NCBI RefSeq assembly: GCF_004365175.1
Contig: NZ_SOCE01000002.1
Coordinates: 248,001-312,000 of the forward strand
Direction: 5' to 3'
DNA length: 64,000 bases
From: Kribbella voronezhensis
GTDB lineage: Bacteria; Actinomycetota; Actinomycetes; Propionibacteriales; Kribbellaceae
This document shows positions 49,768 through 57,755 of this stretch, piece by piece. A program made the position numbers and the translations under genes. The stretch's first letter is position 1, and each line of letters begins with the position of its first letter. Under the pieces are notes generated by a model that was not told where the DNA came from, did no database searches, and saw only the letters and a list, made by a program, of their open reading frames with translations.

Positions 49768-52607
49768 CTCACCGCAGCGAAGCCGAGAGTCTCCAGGCCG
49801 AGGCCGCGGGCCGAGAACACGACGTACAGGGTGCTGGGTGGCTGGCTCGCGGTGAGTTCGAAATCCGCCTCGGCCCAGCTGTGCCGCGGACCGGTCGGTA
49901 CGACGTCGCACTGACCGAGCAGTTCGCCGTGCAGGGGATCGTCGGCCCGGAGCTCGAGGCGTCCGGTGGCGGTGCCCTCGTTGGAAACCCTTGCGGTGCA
50001 CGTGAATCGGCCGATCGGCAGTTCGATGTCGTCGAAGGCGAGCCAGGCGCCCGGATCCAGGGACTGGGTCGCCTCGCCCTGGTCCGGTGCGACGGAGATC
50101 AGCGTCATCGCGCAGTACTGGTCGAAGGTGATCGACGCCAGCGGCCGGGAGGTGAGCTGCCGGACCGGGATGCGCTCGCCCAGGACGTCGACGGTCGCCG
50201 TCAGCCGGGTGTCGGTGCAGGACCGGCCGATCAGGATGCTGTGCCGAGCGGTCTCGACGCACGGCCGATCCCTGGTGACGTCCCAGAACGCCAGCTCGGC
50301 CGCCGACAGCGCCAGCTCGACCCGCTCGCTCTCGCCGGGCGCCAGGGCGACGCGCCGGAAGTCACGCAGTTGCCGCAGGGGTTGTTTGACGCGTGAGCGC
50401 TGCTGATGTGTGTAGAGCTGAACGACCTCGCGCCCGGCGCGGGTGCCTGTGTTGGTGACCGTGCAGCTGATCCGGAGCTCGCCGTCGGCCGGCATCGACG
50501 TGGCGCTGACCTCGAGGTCGGAGTAGGCGTAGGTGGTGTAGCTGAGCCCGTGGCCGAACGGGTAGAGGGGAGTGCCGCGGTAGTAGAGGTAGGTCGCGTC
50601 GGTGGCGACGATGTCGTAGTCGAGGAGGTCGGGCAGATCCGCGGCCGAGCGGTACCACGTCTGCGGCAGCCGGCCGCTGGGATCGCAGTCCCCGAACAGG
50701 ACGTCGGCCAGCGCCCGGCCGTACTCCTGGCCGCCATGGGCCGACCAGAGCACGGCCGGCAGGTTCTGCTGCGCCCAGCACGTCGAGAACGGATAGCTGC
50801 TGCTCATCACGAGGACTGTGCGCGAATTGGCGGCGTGGACCGCCTTGACCAACCGCTCCTGTGCCGCCGGCAGGTCGAGCTCGGCGCGGTCCTCGGTCTC
50901 CCGGCCGTTGACCAGCGGATGGTTGCCGACGACAACCACTGCGACCTCCGCCCGGGCGGCCAGCTCCGCGCTCCGGGCCGTGCCGTCGACGACGACCTCG
51001 ACGAGGAAAGCCGTCGCCTGGGCCCGATCGGTCAACGTGACGGTCTCGCCGGCCCGGAGGAAGCGGCCACTGTTCAGGTGCTGGACGAGGGTCGTCGACT
51101 CGCTGGTCCGGATCAGCCGGAAGGTCTGCTTGACCTCCCAGCCGTTCGGACCGGGCTGATCCGCGACCAGCCTGTCGTCGTCGGTGACGGTCAGATGCCG
51201 GCCGGTGCGCACCGAGCGCAGAGCCCACGCCTCACCGCCCCAGTCGAAGAGATCGAACAGCGCTGCCTCGTCAGCCTCGCCTGCCGAAACGCACAGCTCG
51301 TCCTCGGCGCCGACGGCCAGCCGCAGGTCGGCTTCGGCCACCCGCAGCGTGATCCGGTCCACGCCCTCGCAGAACTCGACCCGGTCGGCGCCCAGGCGCT
51401 CGATCAGCCCGTCCACCGCAGTGACCTGGTACGGCAACGTCCCGGCGTACCAATCCTCGTAGAGCTTGTCGCCCAGTGGGCCGATGACGGCGACCAGGCC
51501 GGTGGAGGCGTCGTCCAGCGGGAGCACGTGGCACTCGTTCTTGAGCAGTACGACGGACTGCCGCGCCGCATCCTGCGCGAGCAGGCGGTGCTCGGGGCAG
51601 TTCACCAGGTCCGGATCGAGACTGCGGTAGGGATCGAGCTCCGGCGGATCGAACTCGCCCAGCCGGAACCGGATCGCGAGCGCGTGCCGGGCGGCGGTGT
51701 CGATGTCGGACTCCTGGAGCAGGCCGCGCGCGATCGCCTGCTCGAGATGCCGGACGGACGGACCCGCATCGGCGTCGTCCTGGGTGAAGCTGTCGACACC
51801 GGCCAGCAACGCAGCGGCGTACGCCGACGGTCCGTCCGGGTAGTACTGCTGGGGCTCGATCAGGTTCGCGGGGGCGCCGGCGTCGCTGACGACCAGCAGT
51901 TCATCGGTGGTCCATTCGCGCACCACCTGGTTGATCAGCGGGCTGAGGTGCGCCGGCCGGCCGTTGACCAGGTTGTACGACGGCATCATCGCGACGGCGG
52001 CACCGGCCTCGATGGGGGCGCGGAACGCGGGCAACTCGTAGTCGTACAGGACCCGGGGCGGCAGGTTGCTGGAGGTCTCGCAGCGATCCGTCTCGTTGTT
52101 GTAGGCAAGGAAGTGCTTCAGGGTGGGCGCGGTCTTCAGGTAGTCCGGCCGGTCACCGGTCAGGCCACGGCCGTAGGCGGTCGCCATCGTGCCGGTCAGC
52201 CAGGGATCCTCGGAGAACCCTTCCTCGTTGCGTCCCCAGCGCGGATCGCGGAGCGGATTCACCACCGGCGCCCAGACGTTGAGCCCGACGTCACCCGGAT
52301 CCTTCTGATGGAACACCCGGATCTCGTCGCCGACCGCGCTGCCGACCGCCCGGACGAGCTCGGGGTTCCAGGTCGCGGCCAGGCCGACCGCCTGTGGGAA
52401 GACGGTCGCCGGGCCGAGCCAGGCCACGCCGTGCAGCGCTTCGGTGCCGGTCCGGAACGAGGCCAGCCCGAGCCGCGGTACGGGCGTCTGATGCTGGTGG
52501 AGCAGGCCGAGTTTCTCCGCCAGGGTCAGCCGGCCGAGCAGGTCGGTGATCCGTTCGTCGAGCAGGCGCGCCGGGTCGCGGTACGGAACAAGGGCGGTGG
52601 TGTTCAT
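49764..52607 (-). CDS. Intracellular GH3 beta-glucosidase with inserted and C-terminal extra domains
   Basis: A 947-residue enzyme from ATG 52607 (GGAG upstream); no signal peptide, so cytosolic. The GH3 barrel has K164-H165 and the nucleophile D242 in LLVVSDAGAPAN. The second GH3 domain contains VVVVGNHPLVNGRETEDRAE and the fibronectin-like part PFGHGLSYTTYAYS. Between them (about 415-535) lies a beta-trefoil-like insert (WALRSVRTGRHLTVTDDDRL). The C-terminal 130 residues form a CBM-like beta-sandwich (WLAFDDIELPIGRFTCTARV). It probably hydrolyses imported beta-glucosides or xylosides. Two TCGAAGCGCTTCGA operators precede it. Confidence 0.92.
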   Translation of the reverse strand: MNTTALVPYRDPARLLDERITDLLGRLTLAEKLGLLHQHQTPVPRLGLASFRTGTEALHGVAWLGPATVFPQAVGLAATWNPELVRAVGSAVGDEIRVFHQKDPGDVGLNVWAPVVNPLRDPRWGRNEEGFSEDPWLTGTMATAYGRGLTGDRPDYLKTAPTLKHFLAYNNETDRCETSSNLPPRVLYDYELPAFRAPIEAGAAVAMMPSYNLVNGRPAHLSPLINQVVREWTTDELLVVSDAGAPANLIEPQQYYPDGPSAYAAALLAGVDSFTQDDADAGPSVRHLEQAIARGLLQESDIDTAARHALAIRFRLGEFDPPELDPYRSLDPDLVNCPEHRLLAQDAARQSVVLLKNECHVLPLDDASTGLVAVIGPLGDKLYEDWYAGTLPYQVTAVDGLIERLGADRVEFCEGVDRITLRVAEADLRLAVGAEDELCVSAGEADEAALFDLFDWGGEAWALRSVRTGRHLTVTDDDRLVADQPGPNGWEVKQTFRLIRTSESTTLVQHLNSGRFLRAGETVTLTDRAQATAFLVEVVVDGTARSAELAARAEVAVVVVGNHPLVNGRETEDRAELDLPAAQERLVKAVHAANSRTVLVMSSSYPFSTCWAQQNLPAVLWSAHGGQEYGRALADVLFGDCDPSGRLPQTWYRSAADLPDLLDYDIVATDATYLYYRGTPLYPFGHGLSYTTYAYSDLEVSATSMPADGELRISCTVTNTGTRAGREVVQLYTHQQRSRVKQPLRQLRDFRRVALAPGESERVELALSAAELAFWDVTRDRPCVETARHSILIGRSCTDTRLTATVDVLGERIPVRQLTSRPLASITFDQYCAMTLISVAPDQGEATQSLDPGAWLAFDDIELPIGRFTCTARVSNEGTATGRLELRADDPLHGELLGQCDVVPTGPRHSWAEADFELTASQPPSTLYVVFSARGLGLETLGFAAVS

Positions 52608-52643
52608 CGAATCGGACTCCGATGGGCTCGACGGGGGAACTAT

Positions 52644-52657
52644 TCGAAGCGCTTCGA
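52644..52657. promoter_or_regulatory. TCGAAGCGCTTCGA operator, GH3 proximal
   Basis: Perfect 14-bp palindrome 37 bp before the GH3 start. One of four identical copies in the window; another sits before the LacI gene at 59966-60979, the likely regulator. Confidence 0.8.
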
Positions 52658-52670
52658 TCAGAGATCGAAG
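52652..52670. promoter_or_regulatory. Overlapping CTTCGATC/GATCGAAG dyad
   Basis: Perfect 8-bp arms around AGA, overlapping the right half of the proximal operator. It creates a third, differently spaced site between the two main operators and could bind the same or another protein. Confidence 0.4.
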
Positions 52671-52688
52671 GGGCGGATCGATCAGCGA

Positions 52689-52702
52689 TCGAAGCGCTTC
52701 GA
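52689..52702. promoter_or_regulatory. TCGAAGCGCTTCGA operator, GH3 distal
   Basis: Perfect 14-bp palindrome 82 bp before the GH3 start and 45 bp (centre to centre) from the proximal copy, about four helical turns, so both could be bound from the same face of the DNA. Confidence 0.8.
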
Positions 52703-52802
52703 CGACAGGGGCCAAAAAATCCGCCGCGGCTCGTGACGGCCGTGTTACGACGGAGTGACTCAGAGGTTCGCATCCTCTGAGCGACCGGTCAAGACCTGAG
52801 CG

Positions 52803-54008
52803 CTACCAGGAGCGAGCGGCCGGCAGCCGGCCGGAGTCGAGCCGGTCGAGCGACCGGGCGACCGCTCCGATCGAGGTTCCGTCGTGGCCGAAGGTGGAGG
52901 CGATCACCGCGCAGCCGCCGGCGTCGGGGGCCAGCGCCCGGTCCTGGAGTTCCTTCTCGGCGGACGGAATCAGCCACTGCGCGAGCAGTGCGTACGAGCC
53001 GCCCAGCACCACCGTGCCCGGATTCAGCACGTTCACCAGCACCGAGATGCCCTGGCCGATGCGGCCACCGACCTCGGTCAGGATCCCGATCACCTCCGCG
53101 TCGCCCGCCTCGGCCCGGCGCACCACCTGCTCCAGCTGGACCTGGGGATCGGGGTCCACGGCGCTGTCCGGTGCGACCCGGGCGAGGATCGCCGGGATGC
53201 CGGCCATGGCTTCCAGGCAGCCTCGCCGGCCGCAGCCGCACAGCGGGCCGCCGGGCTCGATCTCGAGGTGCCCGATCTCGCCGACGTAGCCGAGGGTGCC
53301 GCGCAGCGGTCGACCGTCGCAGATCACGCCCGCGCCCATGCCGGTGTCGCCGGTGAGCAGGATCAGGTTCTCTGCACCGGCCTGCGGTCCGTAGCGAAGC
53401 TCGGCCAGCGCCGCGAGGTTGGCGTCGTTGTCGACGATCACCGGAATGTCCGGCCGGCCGAGCGCCTGGGTCAGGTCCGCGCGCAGCCGGACGTCGCGCC
53501 AGCCCAGGCCGGCGGCGAGGATCACCGAACCGTCCCGGTTCACCAGACCGGGCACGCCGACGGTCAGGCCGAGCACCTGGCGGCCGGACGACTGCACGGT
53601 CGCGATGGCCCGCCGGGCCAGTGTCACCAGCGCGGCCGTGGTCTTGGCGGGGCCGGCATCCACCCCGGGCCCGGCGCGGTGCCAGCGCAGCAACTGGTTG
53701 CCGGCGATGTCGTAGGCGGACGCGCTCAGTCCCCGGGCGCTCACCTCCAGCCCGATCGCGGCGTACGCCGATCCGTCGAGCACCAGCAGGGTCGCCGGAC
53801 GGCCGACGTGGTTCTGGGTCTGCTGGGTCTCGCGGACCAGCCGACGGTCGATCAGGTCGCCGACGATGCTGGTCACGGTCGCCTTGTTCAGCCCCGTCCC
53901 GGTCGCGATCGCGGCCCGGGAACAGGGCGCCTCGCGGCGGAGGAAGGCCAGCACCGCGGCCAGGTTGGTGGCGCGCACATCGGTGTGGTCCGCGGTCTGT
54001 GTGGTCAA
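52803..54008 (-). CDS. ROK-family transcriptional regulator
   Basis: A 401-residue protein with TTG start and AGGACGG upstream. The N-terminal winged helix reads AVLAFLRREAPCSRAAIATG and GLNKATVTSIVGDLI. The ROK kinase-like core has VIVDNDANLAALAEL, GTLGYVGEIGHLEIEPGG and the zinc-binding CGCGRRGCLEA. ROK repressors respond to glucose, xylose or related sugars. It is divergent from the solute-binding protein of the GH74 operon, and a large dyad in the shared promoter region is its probable operator. Confidence 0.92.
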   Translation of the reverse strand: MTTQTADHTDVRATNLAAVLAFLRREAPCSRAAIATGTGLNKATVTSIVGDLIDRRLVRETQQTQNHVGRPATLLVLDGSAYAAIGLEVSARGLSASAYDIAGNQLLRWHRAGPGVDAGPAKTTAALVTLARRAIATVQSSGRQVLGLTVGVPGLVNRDGSVILAAGLGWRDVRLRADLTQALGRPDIPVIVDNDANLAALAELRYGPQAGAENLILLTGDTGMGAGVICDGRPLRGTLGYVGEIGHLEIEPGGPLCGCGRRGCLEAMAGIPAILARVAPDSAVDPDPQVQLEQVVRRAEAGDAEVIGILTEVGGRIGQGISVLVNVLNPGTVVLGGSYALLAQWLIPSAEKELQDRALAPDAGGCAVIASTFGHDGTSIGAVARSLDRLDSGRLPAARSW

Positions 54009-54088
54009 GGTCCGTCCTGTCGACTCGTTCGCCGGGCGCCGGCTGGCTGGTTCAGTTCTACACCTTGTGGTGCCATCGGGCGTGAGCT

Positions 54089-54117
54089 AATTTGTTTGGC
54101 TACTAGCCCAACTAATT
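54089..54117. promoter_or_regulatory. 29-bp dyad, probable ROK operator
   Basis: Left half AATTTGTTTGGCTA and right half TAGCCCAACTAATT are inverted repeats matching at 12 of 14 positions around a central C. The dyad is AT-rich in a GC-rich genome. It lies between the divergent ROK and solute-binding protein genes, 46 bp before the latter. TTTG/AACTAA-type dyads are usual for ROK repressors such as XylR. Confidence 0.7.
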
Positions 54118-54162
54118 CTACGCGGGCCGGGCTCTCGTTCACAGTGCGAAAGGGAATTCATC

Positions 54163-55830
54163 GTGACCGGATCACCAGGCGGCTCCACCAGCCGCCGCAC
54201 CTTCATCTCTTTGCTCGGCGCCGGCGCGGCCGTGGCCGCCGGCGGCACGACGCTGGCCGGGTGCTCCGGAGACGGCAAGAAGTCCTCCACCGGTGGGCAC
54301 GCCGAGACCGAGGACAAGCTGACCGGCCTGCTCCCCAAGTACGTCGCCTACGAGTCGGTCAAGCCGGACCTGCCGGGGGAGAACGGCGCGTCGCCCGGGT
54401 TCACCAAGTACCCGTCGGAGCTGAAGCGCGGCGTGCCGGACAAGGCGGTGCGCAGCGGCAAGGAGGTCTCGGCGATGACCCCGCTGTGGGCCCCGCTGCC
54501 GCCCGGACTCGGCAACAACTCCTACTTCGACGCGAACAACGAGCGGATCGGCGCGCCGGTCCGGTTCAACATCCTGAGCGGCAACGACTACGGCGACAAG
54601 CTCGGCCCGCTGCTTGCCTCGGGCAACGTTCCGGAGCTGCTCTGCGTGCCCGGCTGGAACATCTCCGGCCTGACCCGGTTCGGCCAGGCGGTCGACAAGC
54701 TGTTCGAGGACCTGACCCCCTACCTGGCCGGCGACAAGGCCTCGGCGTACCCGATGCTGGCGAACCTGCCGACCCGGGCCTGGGCGTACGGCGTGTGGAA
54801 CTCCCAGCTCAAGGCGGTGCCGTTCCCCTCCGACGGATTCCCCTGGGCGCTGTTCTACCGCAAGGACATCTTCGACCAGGTCGGCGCCGCTCCGCCCAAG
54901 ACCGCCGACGAGCTGTTCGCGCTGGGCAAGCAGCTGACCGACGCCAAGCGCAACCGGTGGGCCTTCGGCGGCATCTCCGACGAGGTACAGCGTGCCTTCG
55001 GCGTACCGTCGGGCTGGCGCAAGGACGCCGACGGCAAGCTGGTGAACAAGATCGAGACGCCCGAGTTCGAGGAGGCGACCGCCTTCGTCCGCCGGGTGTT
55101 CCAGTCCGGCTACGTGCACCCCACCGTGGTCGGCAACAACGCCGTCGACCAGAAGCCGCTGTTCGAGGGCGGCCAGATCGTGGTCCGCCAGGACGGCCTC
55201 GGCGCGTGGACCGAGTCGCTGCAGCGCCAGATGGCGATCAACCCCAAGTTCGACATGCAGATCGTCTCGCCGTTCGCCCACGACGGTGGCACGCCGATCG
55301 TCTGGAGCGGTGACCCGGCCGGCATCTTCACCTTCGTGAAGAAGGGCCTCGGCAAGGACCGGATCGCGGAACTGCTGGGCGTCCTCAACTACACGGCCGC
55401 GCCGTTCGGTACCGAGGAGAACCAGCTCTACAACTACGGGGTCGAGGGCAAGCACTACACCCGGCAGCCGTCCGGCGCGCCGAAGCTGACCGCGCTGGGC
55501 CAGAAGGAGGTCGCCAGCACCTACATCTTCCTCGGCGGCCGGCCGCTGGCCATCACCCAGAGCGAGTACCCGGGCTACGTCCAGGCGATGAGCAAGTGGC
55601 AGAACGATGCCGTCAAGGTGCGGGAGAAGAACCTGTTCGAGGGCATCCGGGTCGAGCAGCCGGCCAAGATGGCGGCGCTGGCACAGCCCTTCGACGACAA
55701 ACTGCAGGACATCTTCCGTGGCCGGCGGCCGGTGAGCGACCTCAAGGTGGCTGTCCAGGAGTGGCGCAAGAACGGCGGCGACGAAGGCCGTGACTTCTAC
55801 GCCAAGGTTCTCAGTGACAACGGTCGCTAG
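54163..55830 (+). CDS. Oligosaccharide-binding lipoprotein with Tat-type signal
   Basis: A 555-residue extracellular solute-binding protein, long for the family and typical of LplA-like binders of large oligosaccharides. The N-terminus has a twin-arginine motif SRRTFIS and a lipobox LAGC (C34). The body includes RFNILSGNDYGDKLGPLLAS and FPWALFYRKDIFDQVGAAPP. The GTG start follows AAAGGGA. It leads the operon with two permeases and GH74, so xyloglucan oligosaccharides are the likely ligand; this is inferred from the neighbour. Confidence 0.92.
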   Translation: MTGSPGGSTSRRTFISLLGAGAAVAAGGTTLAGCSGDGKKSSTGGHAETEDKLTGLLPKYVAYESVKPDLPGENGASPGFTKYPSELKRGVPDKAVRSGKEVSAMTPLWAPLPPGLGNNSYFDANNERIGAPVRFNILSGNDYGDKLGPLLASGNVPELLCVPGWNISGLTRFGQAVDKLFEDLTPYLAGDKASAYPMLANLPTRAWAYGVWNSQLKAVPFPSDGFPWALFYRKDIFDQVGAAPPKTADELFALGKQLTDAKRNRWAFGGISDEVQRAFGVPSGWRKDADGKLVNKIETPEFEEATAFVRRVFQSGYVHPTVVGNNAVDQKPLFEGGQIVVRQDGLGAWTESLQRQMAINPKFDMQIVSPFAHDGGTPIVWSGDPAGIFTFVKKGLGKDRIAELLGVLNYTAAPFGTEENQLYNYGVEGKHYTRQPSGAPKLTALGQKEVASTYIFLGGRPLAITQSEYPGYVQAMSKWQNDAVKVREKNLFEGIRVEQPAKMAALAQPFDDKLQDIFRGRRPVSDLKVAVQEWRKNGGDEGRDFYAKVLSDNGR

Positions 55831-56773
55831 CGGTCGGCGGAGCGTCCGGCGCCGGACCGGCGGGGCCGGCTGGCGGCACCGGCTGCGACGGGACTGGCCG
55901 CTGCTGGTGATGGTGGCGCCGGTGATCGTGCTGCTCGGGGTCTTCCACTACTTCCCGACGCTCGGCAACGTGATCGCCTTCCAGGACTATTCGCCGTACG
56001 TCGGCATCCGCGGCAGCGACTTCGTCGGGTTCGCCAACTTCAGCCGGCTGTTCTCCGAGGTGGCGTTCTGGAAGGCGCTGGCCAACACGCTGTCCATCAC
56101 TGCCTTCCAACTGGTCTTCTTCTTCCCGATCCCGATCGGTCTGGCCCTGCTGCTGAACAGCGTGCTGTCGACCCGGCTGCGCACCTTCATCCAGGGTGTC
56201 GTCTACCTGCCGCACTTCTTCTCCTGGGTGCTGGTGGTGTCGCTGTTCCAGCAGATGATCGGCGGCGCCGGCCTGCTGGCGCAGACCCTGCGCGAACACG
56301 GGCACAGCGCGGTCGACCTGATGACCAAGCCCGACACGTTCATCGTGCTGGTCACGGCGCAGGCGGTCTGGAAAGACGCAGGGTGGGGGATGATCGTGTT
56401 TCTCGCTGCCCTGAGCACGATCAACCCCGCCCTGTACGAAGCGGCCGCGGCCGACGGCGCGAACCGCTGGCGACGGTTGTGGCACATCACGCTTCCCGGT
56501 CTGCGGCCGGTCATCGTGCTGCTGCTGATCCTGCGGCTCGGAGACGCGCTGACGGTCGGCTTCGAGCAGTTCATCCTGCAGCGCAGCGCGGTCGGTGGTG
56601 GCGCGGCCGAAGTGCTCGACACCTACGTCTACTACCAGGGCCTGCTGGCCGGCGACTTCGGCTACGGCGCGGCCGCGGGCCTGTTCAAGGGGCTGGTCGG
56701 GCTCGTCCTGGTGCTGGTGGCCAACAAGTTCGCTCACCTGATCGGAGAGCAAGGGGTGTATTCGCGATCATGA
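55814..56773 (+). CDS. ABC transporter permease, LplB type
   Basis: A 319-residue permease with six helices. GTG 55814 has AAGG 6 bp upstream and overlaps the end of the lipoprotein gene by 17 bp; a GTG at 55790 is also in frame. The EAA loop reads EAAAADGANRWRRLWHITLP. The segment VVYLPHFFSWVLVVSLFQQM is characteristic of the LplB group, which imports complex oligosaccharides. The next permease starts at an ATGA overlap. Confidence 0.9.
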   Translation: MTTVASGRRSVRRRTGGAGWRHRLRRDWPLLVMVAPVIVLLGVFHYFPTLGNVIAFQDYSPYVGIRGSDFVGFANFSRLFSEVAFWKALANTLSITAFQLVFFFPIPIGLALLLNSVLSTRLRTFIQGVVYLPHFFSWVLVVSLFQQMIGGAGLLAQTLREHGHSAVDLMTKPDTFIVLVTAQAVWKDAGWGMIVFLAALSTINPALYEAAAADGANRWRRLWHITLPGLRPVIVLLLILRLGDALTVGFEQFILQRSAVGGGAAEVLDTYVYYQGLLAGDFGYGAAAGLFKGLVGLVLVLVANKFAHLIGEQGVYSRS

Positions 56774-57732
56774 CCACACAGACCTTGAGTACGCCACGCC
56801 GGCTCGCGCGGCAGCGGGCCGGGATCGAGGCGGGCCGGCCCGTCTGGGAGGAGCAACCGTCCTGGTTCGGCCGGCTCAGCAAGCCTGTGGTGCTTGCACT
56901 GGTCGCTCTGCTGGTGACGTTCCCTCTGTACGTCGTCGTGGTGACCAGCCTGTCCACGACAGAAGCCGTCACCCGGGCAGGCGGCCTGGTCGTCGTACCA
57001 CGCGAGCTGACCATCGCCGCCTATGTGCAACTGCTGTCCGGCGGTGTGGTCACCCGGGCCCTGTTGATCAGTACGGCGATCACCTTCGTCGGCACGGCCT
57101 TCAGCCTCGGGCTCACCGTGCTCGCTGCGTACGGACTGTCCCGGCCCGGGTCGTTGCTGCATCGGCCGCTGTTGTTCATCGTGCTGCTGACCTTCCTGTT
57201 CGGGCCGGGCATCATCCCGAGCTACCTCGTCGTCAACGCACTCGGGCTGATCGACAGCTACGGCTCGCTGATCCTGCCGACCGCGATCTCGGCGTTCAAC
57301 CTGATCGTGATGCGGTCGTTCTTCATGGGCATTCCGGGCGAGCTGATCGACAGCGCCAGGATCGACGGCGCGGGCGAGTTCGCGGTGCTGAGCCGGATCG
57401 TCCTGCCGCTGTCGAAAGCGGTCGTCGCGGTCGTCGGCCTGTTCTATGCCGTCGGCTACTGGAACGCCTTCTTCAACGCGATGCTCTACATCAACGACAA
57501 CAACAAGTGGCCGCTGCAGATGGTGCTGCGGACGTACATCGTGCAGGCCCAGGTGCTGCCGACCGGCGCCGGCGGGGTGACGAGTGGGTCCGGGATGGGC
57601 CTGGCACCCGCGCCGAGCCTGGCGATCAAGATGGCGATCGTCGTGATCGCGGTCGTCCCCGTGCTGGTGATCTATCCGTTCATCCAGCGGCACTTCACCA
57701 AGGGCGTCATCATCGGCGCGGTCAAAGGCTGA
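56770..57732 (+). CDS. ABC transporter permease, LplC type
   Basis: A 320-residue permease whose ATG overlaps the preceding stop (ATGA). Six membrane helices follow a 45-residue cytosolic tail. The EAA loop reads DSARIDGAGEFAVLSRIVLP, and the ending FIQRHFTKGVIIGAVKG is a hallmark of the LplC group. The insert WNAFFNAMLYINDNNKWPLQ is also typical. It completes the transporter with the LplB-type permease; an ATPase must come from elsewhere. GH74 begins 23 bp downstream. Confidence 0.92.
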   Translation: MTTQTLSTPRRLARQRAGIEAGRPVWEEQPSWFGRLSKPVVLALVALLVTFPLYVVVVTSLSTTEAVTRAGGLVVVPRELTIAAYVQLLSGGVVTRALLISTAITFVGTAFSLGLTVLAAYGLSRPGSLLHRPLLFIVLLTFLFGPGIIPSYLVVNALGLIDSYGSLILPTAISAFNLIVMRSFFMGIPGELIDSARIDGAGEFAVLSRIVLPLSKAVVAVVGLFYAVGYWNAFFNAMLYINDNNKWPLQMVLRTYIVQAQVLPTGAGGVTSGSGMGLAPAPSLAIKMAIVVIAVVPVLVIYPFIQRHFTKGVIIGAVKG

Positions 57733-57755
57733 CCGGTCCCGAACTGAGGAGAGAC

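Noticed and set aside
50406..55313. Very long plus-strand frames opposite GH3, ROK and over the lipoprotein gene
   Set aside because: Antisense or out-of-frame products with biased composition; real genes in these places have intact catalytic or binding motifs.
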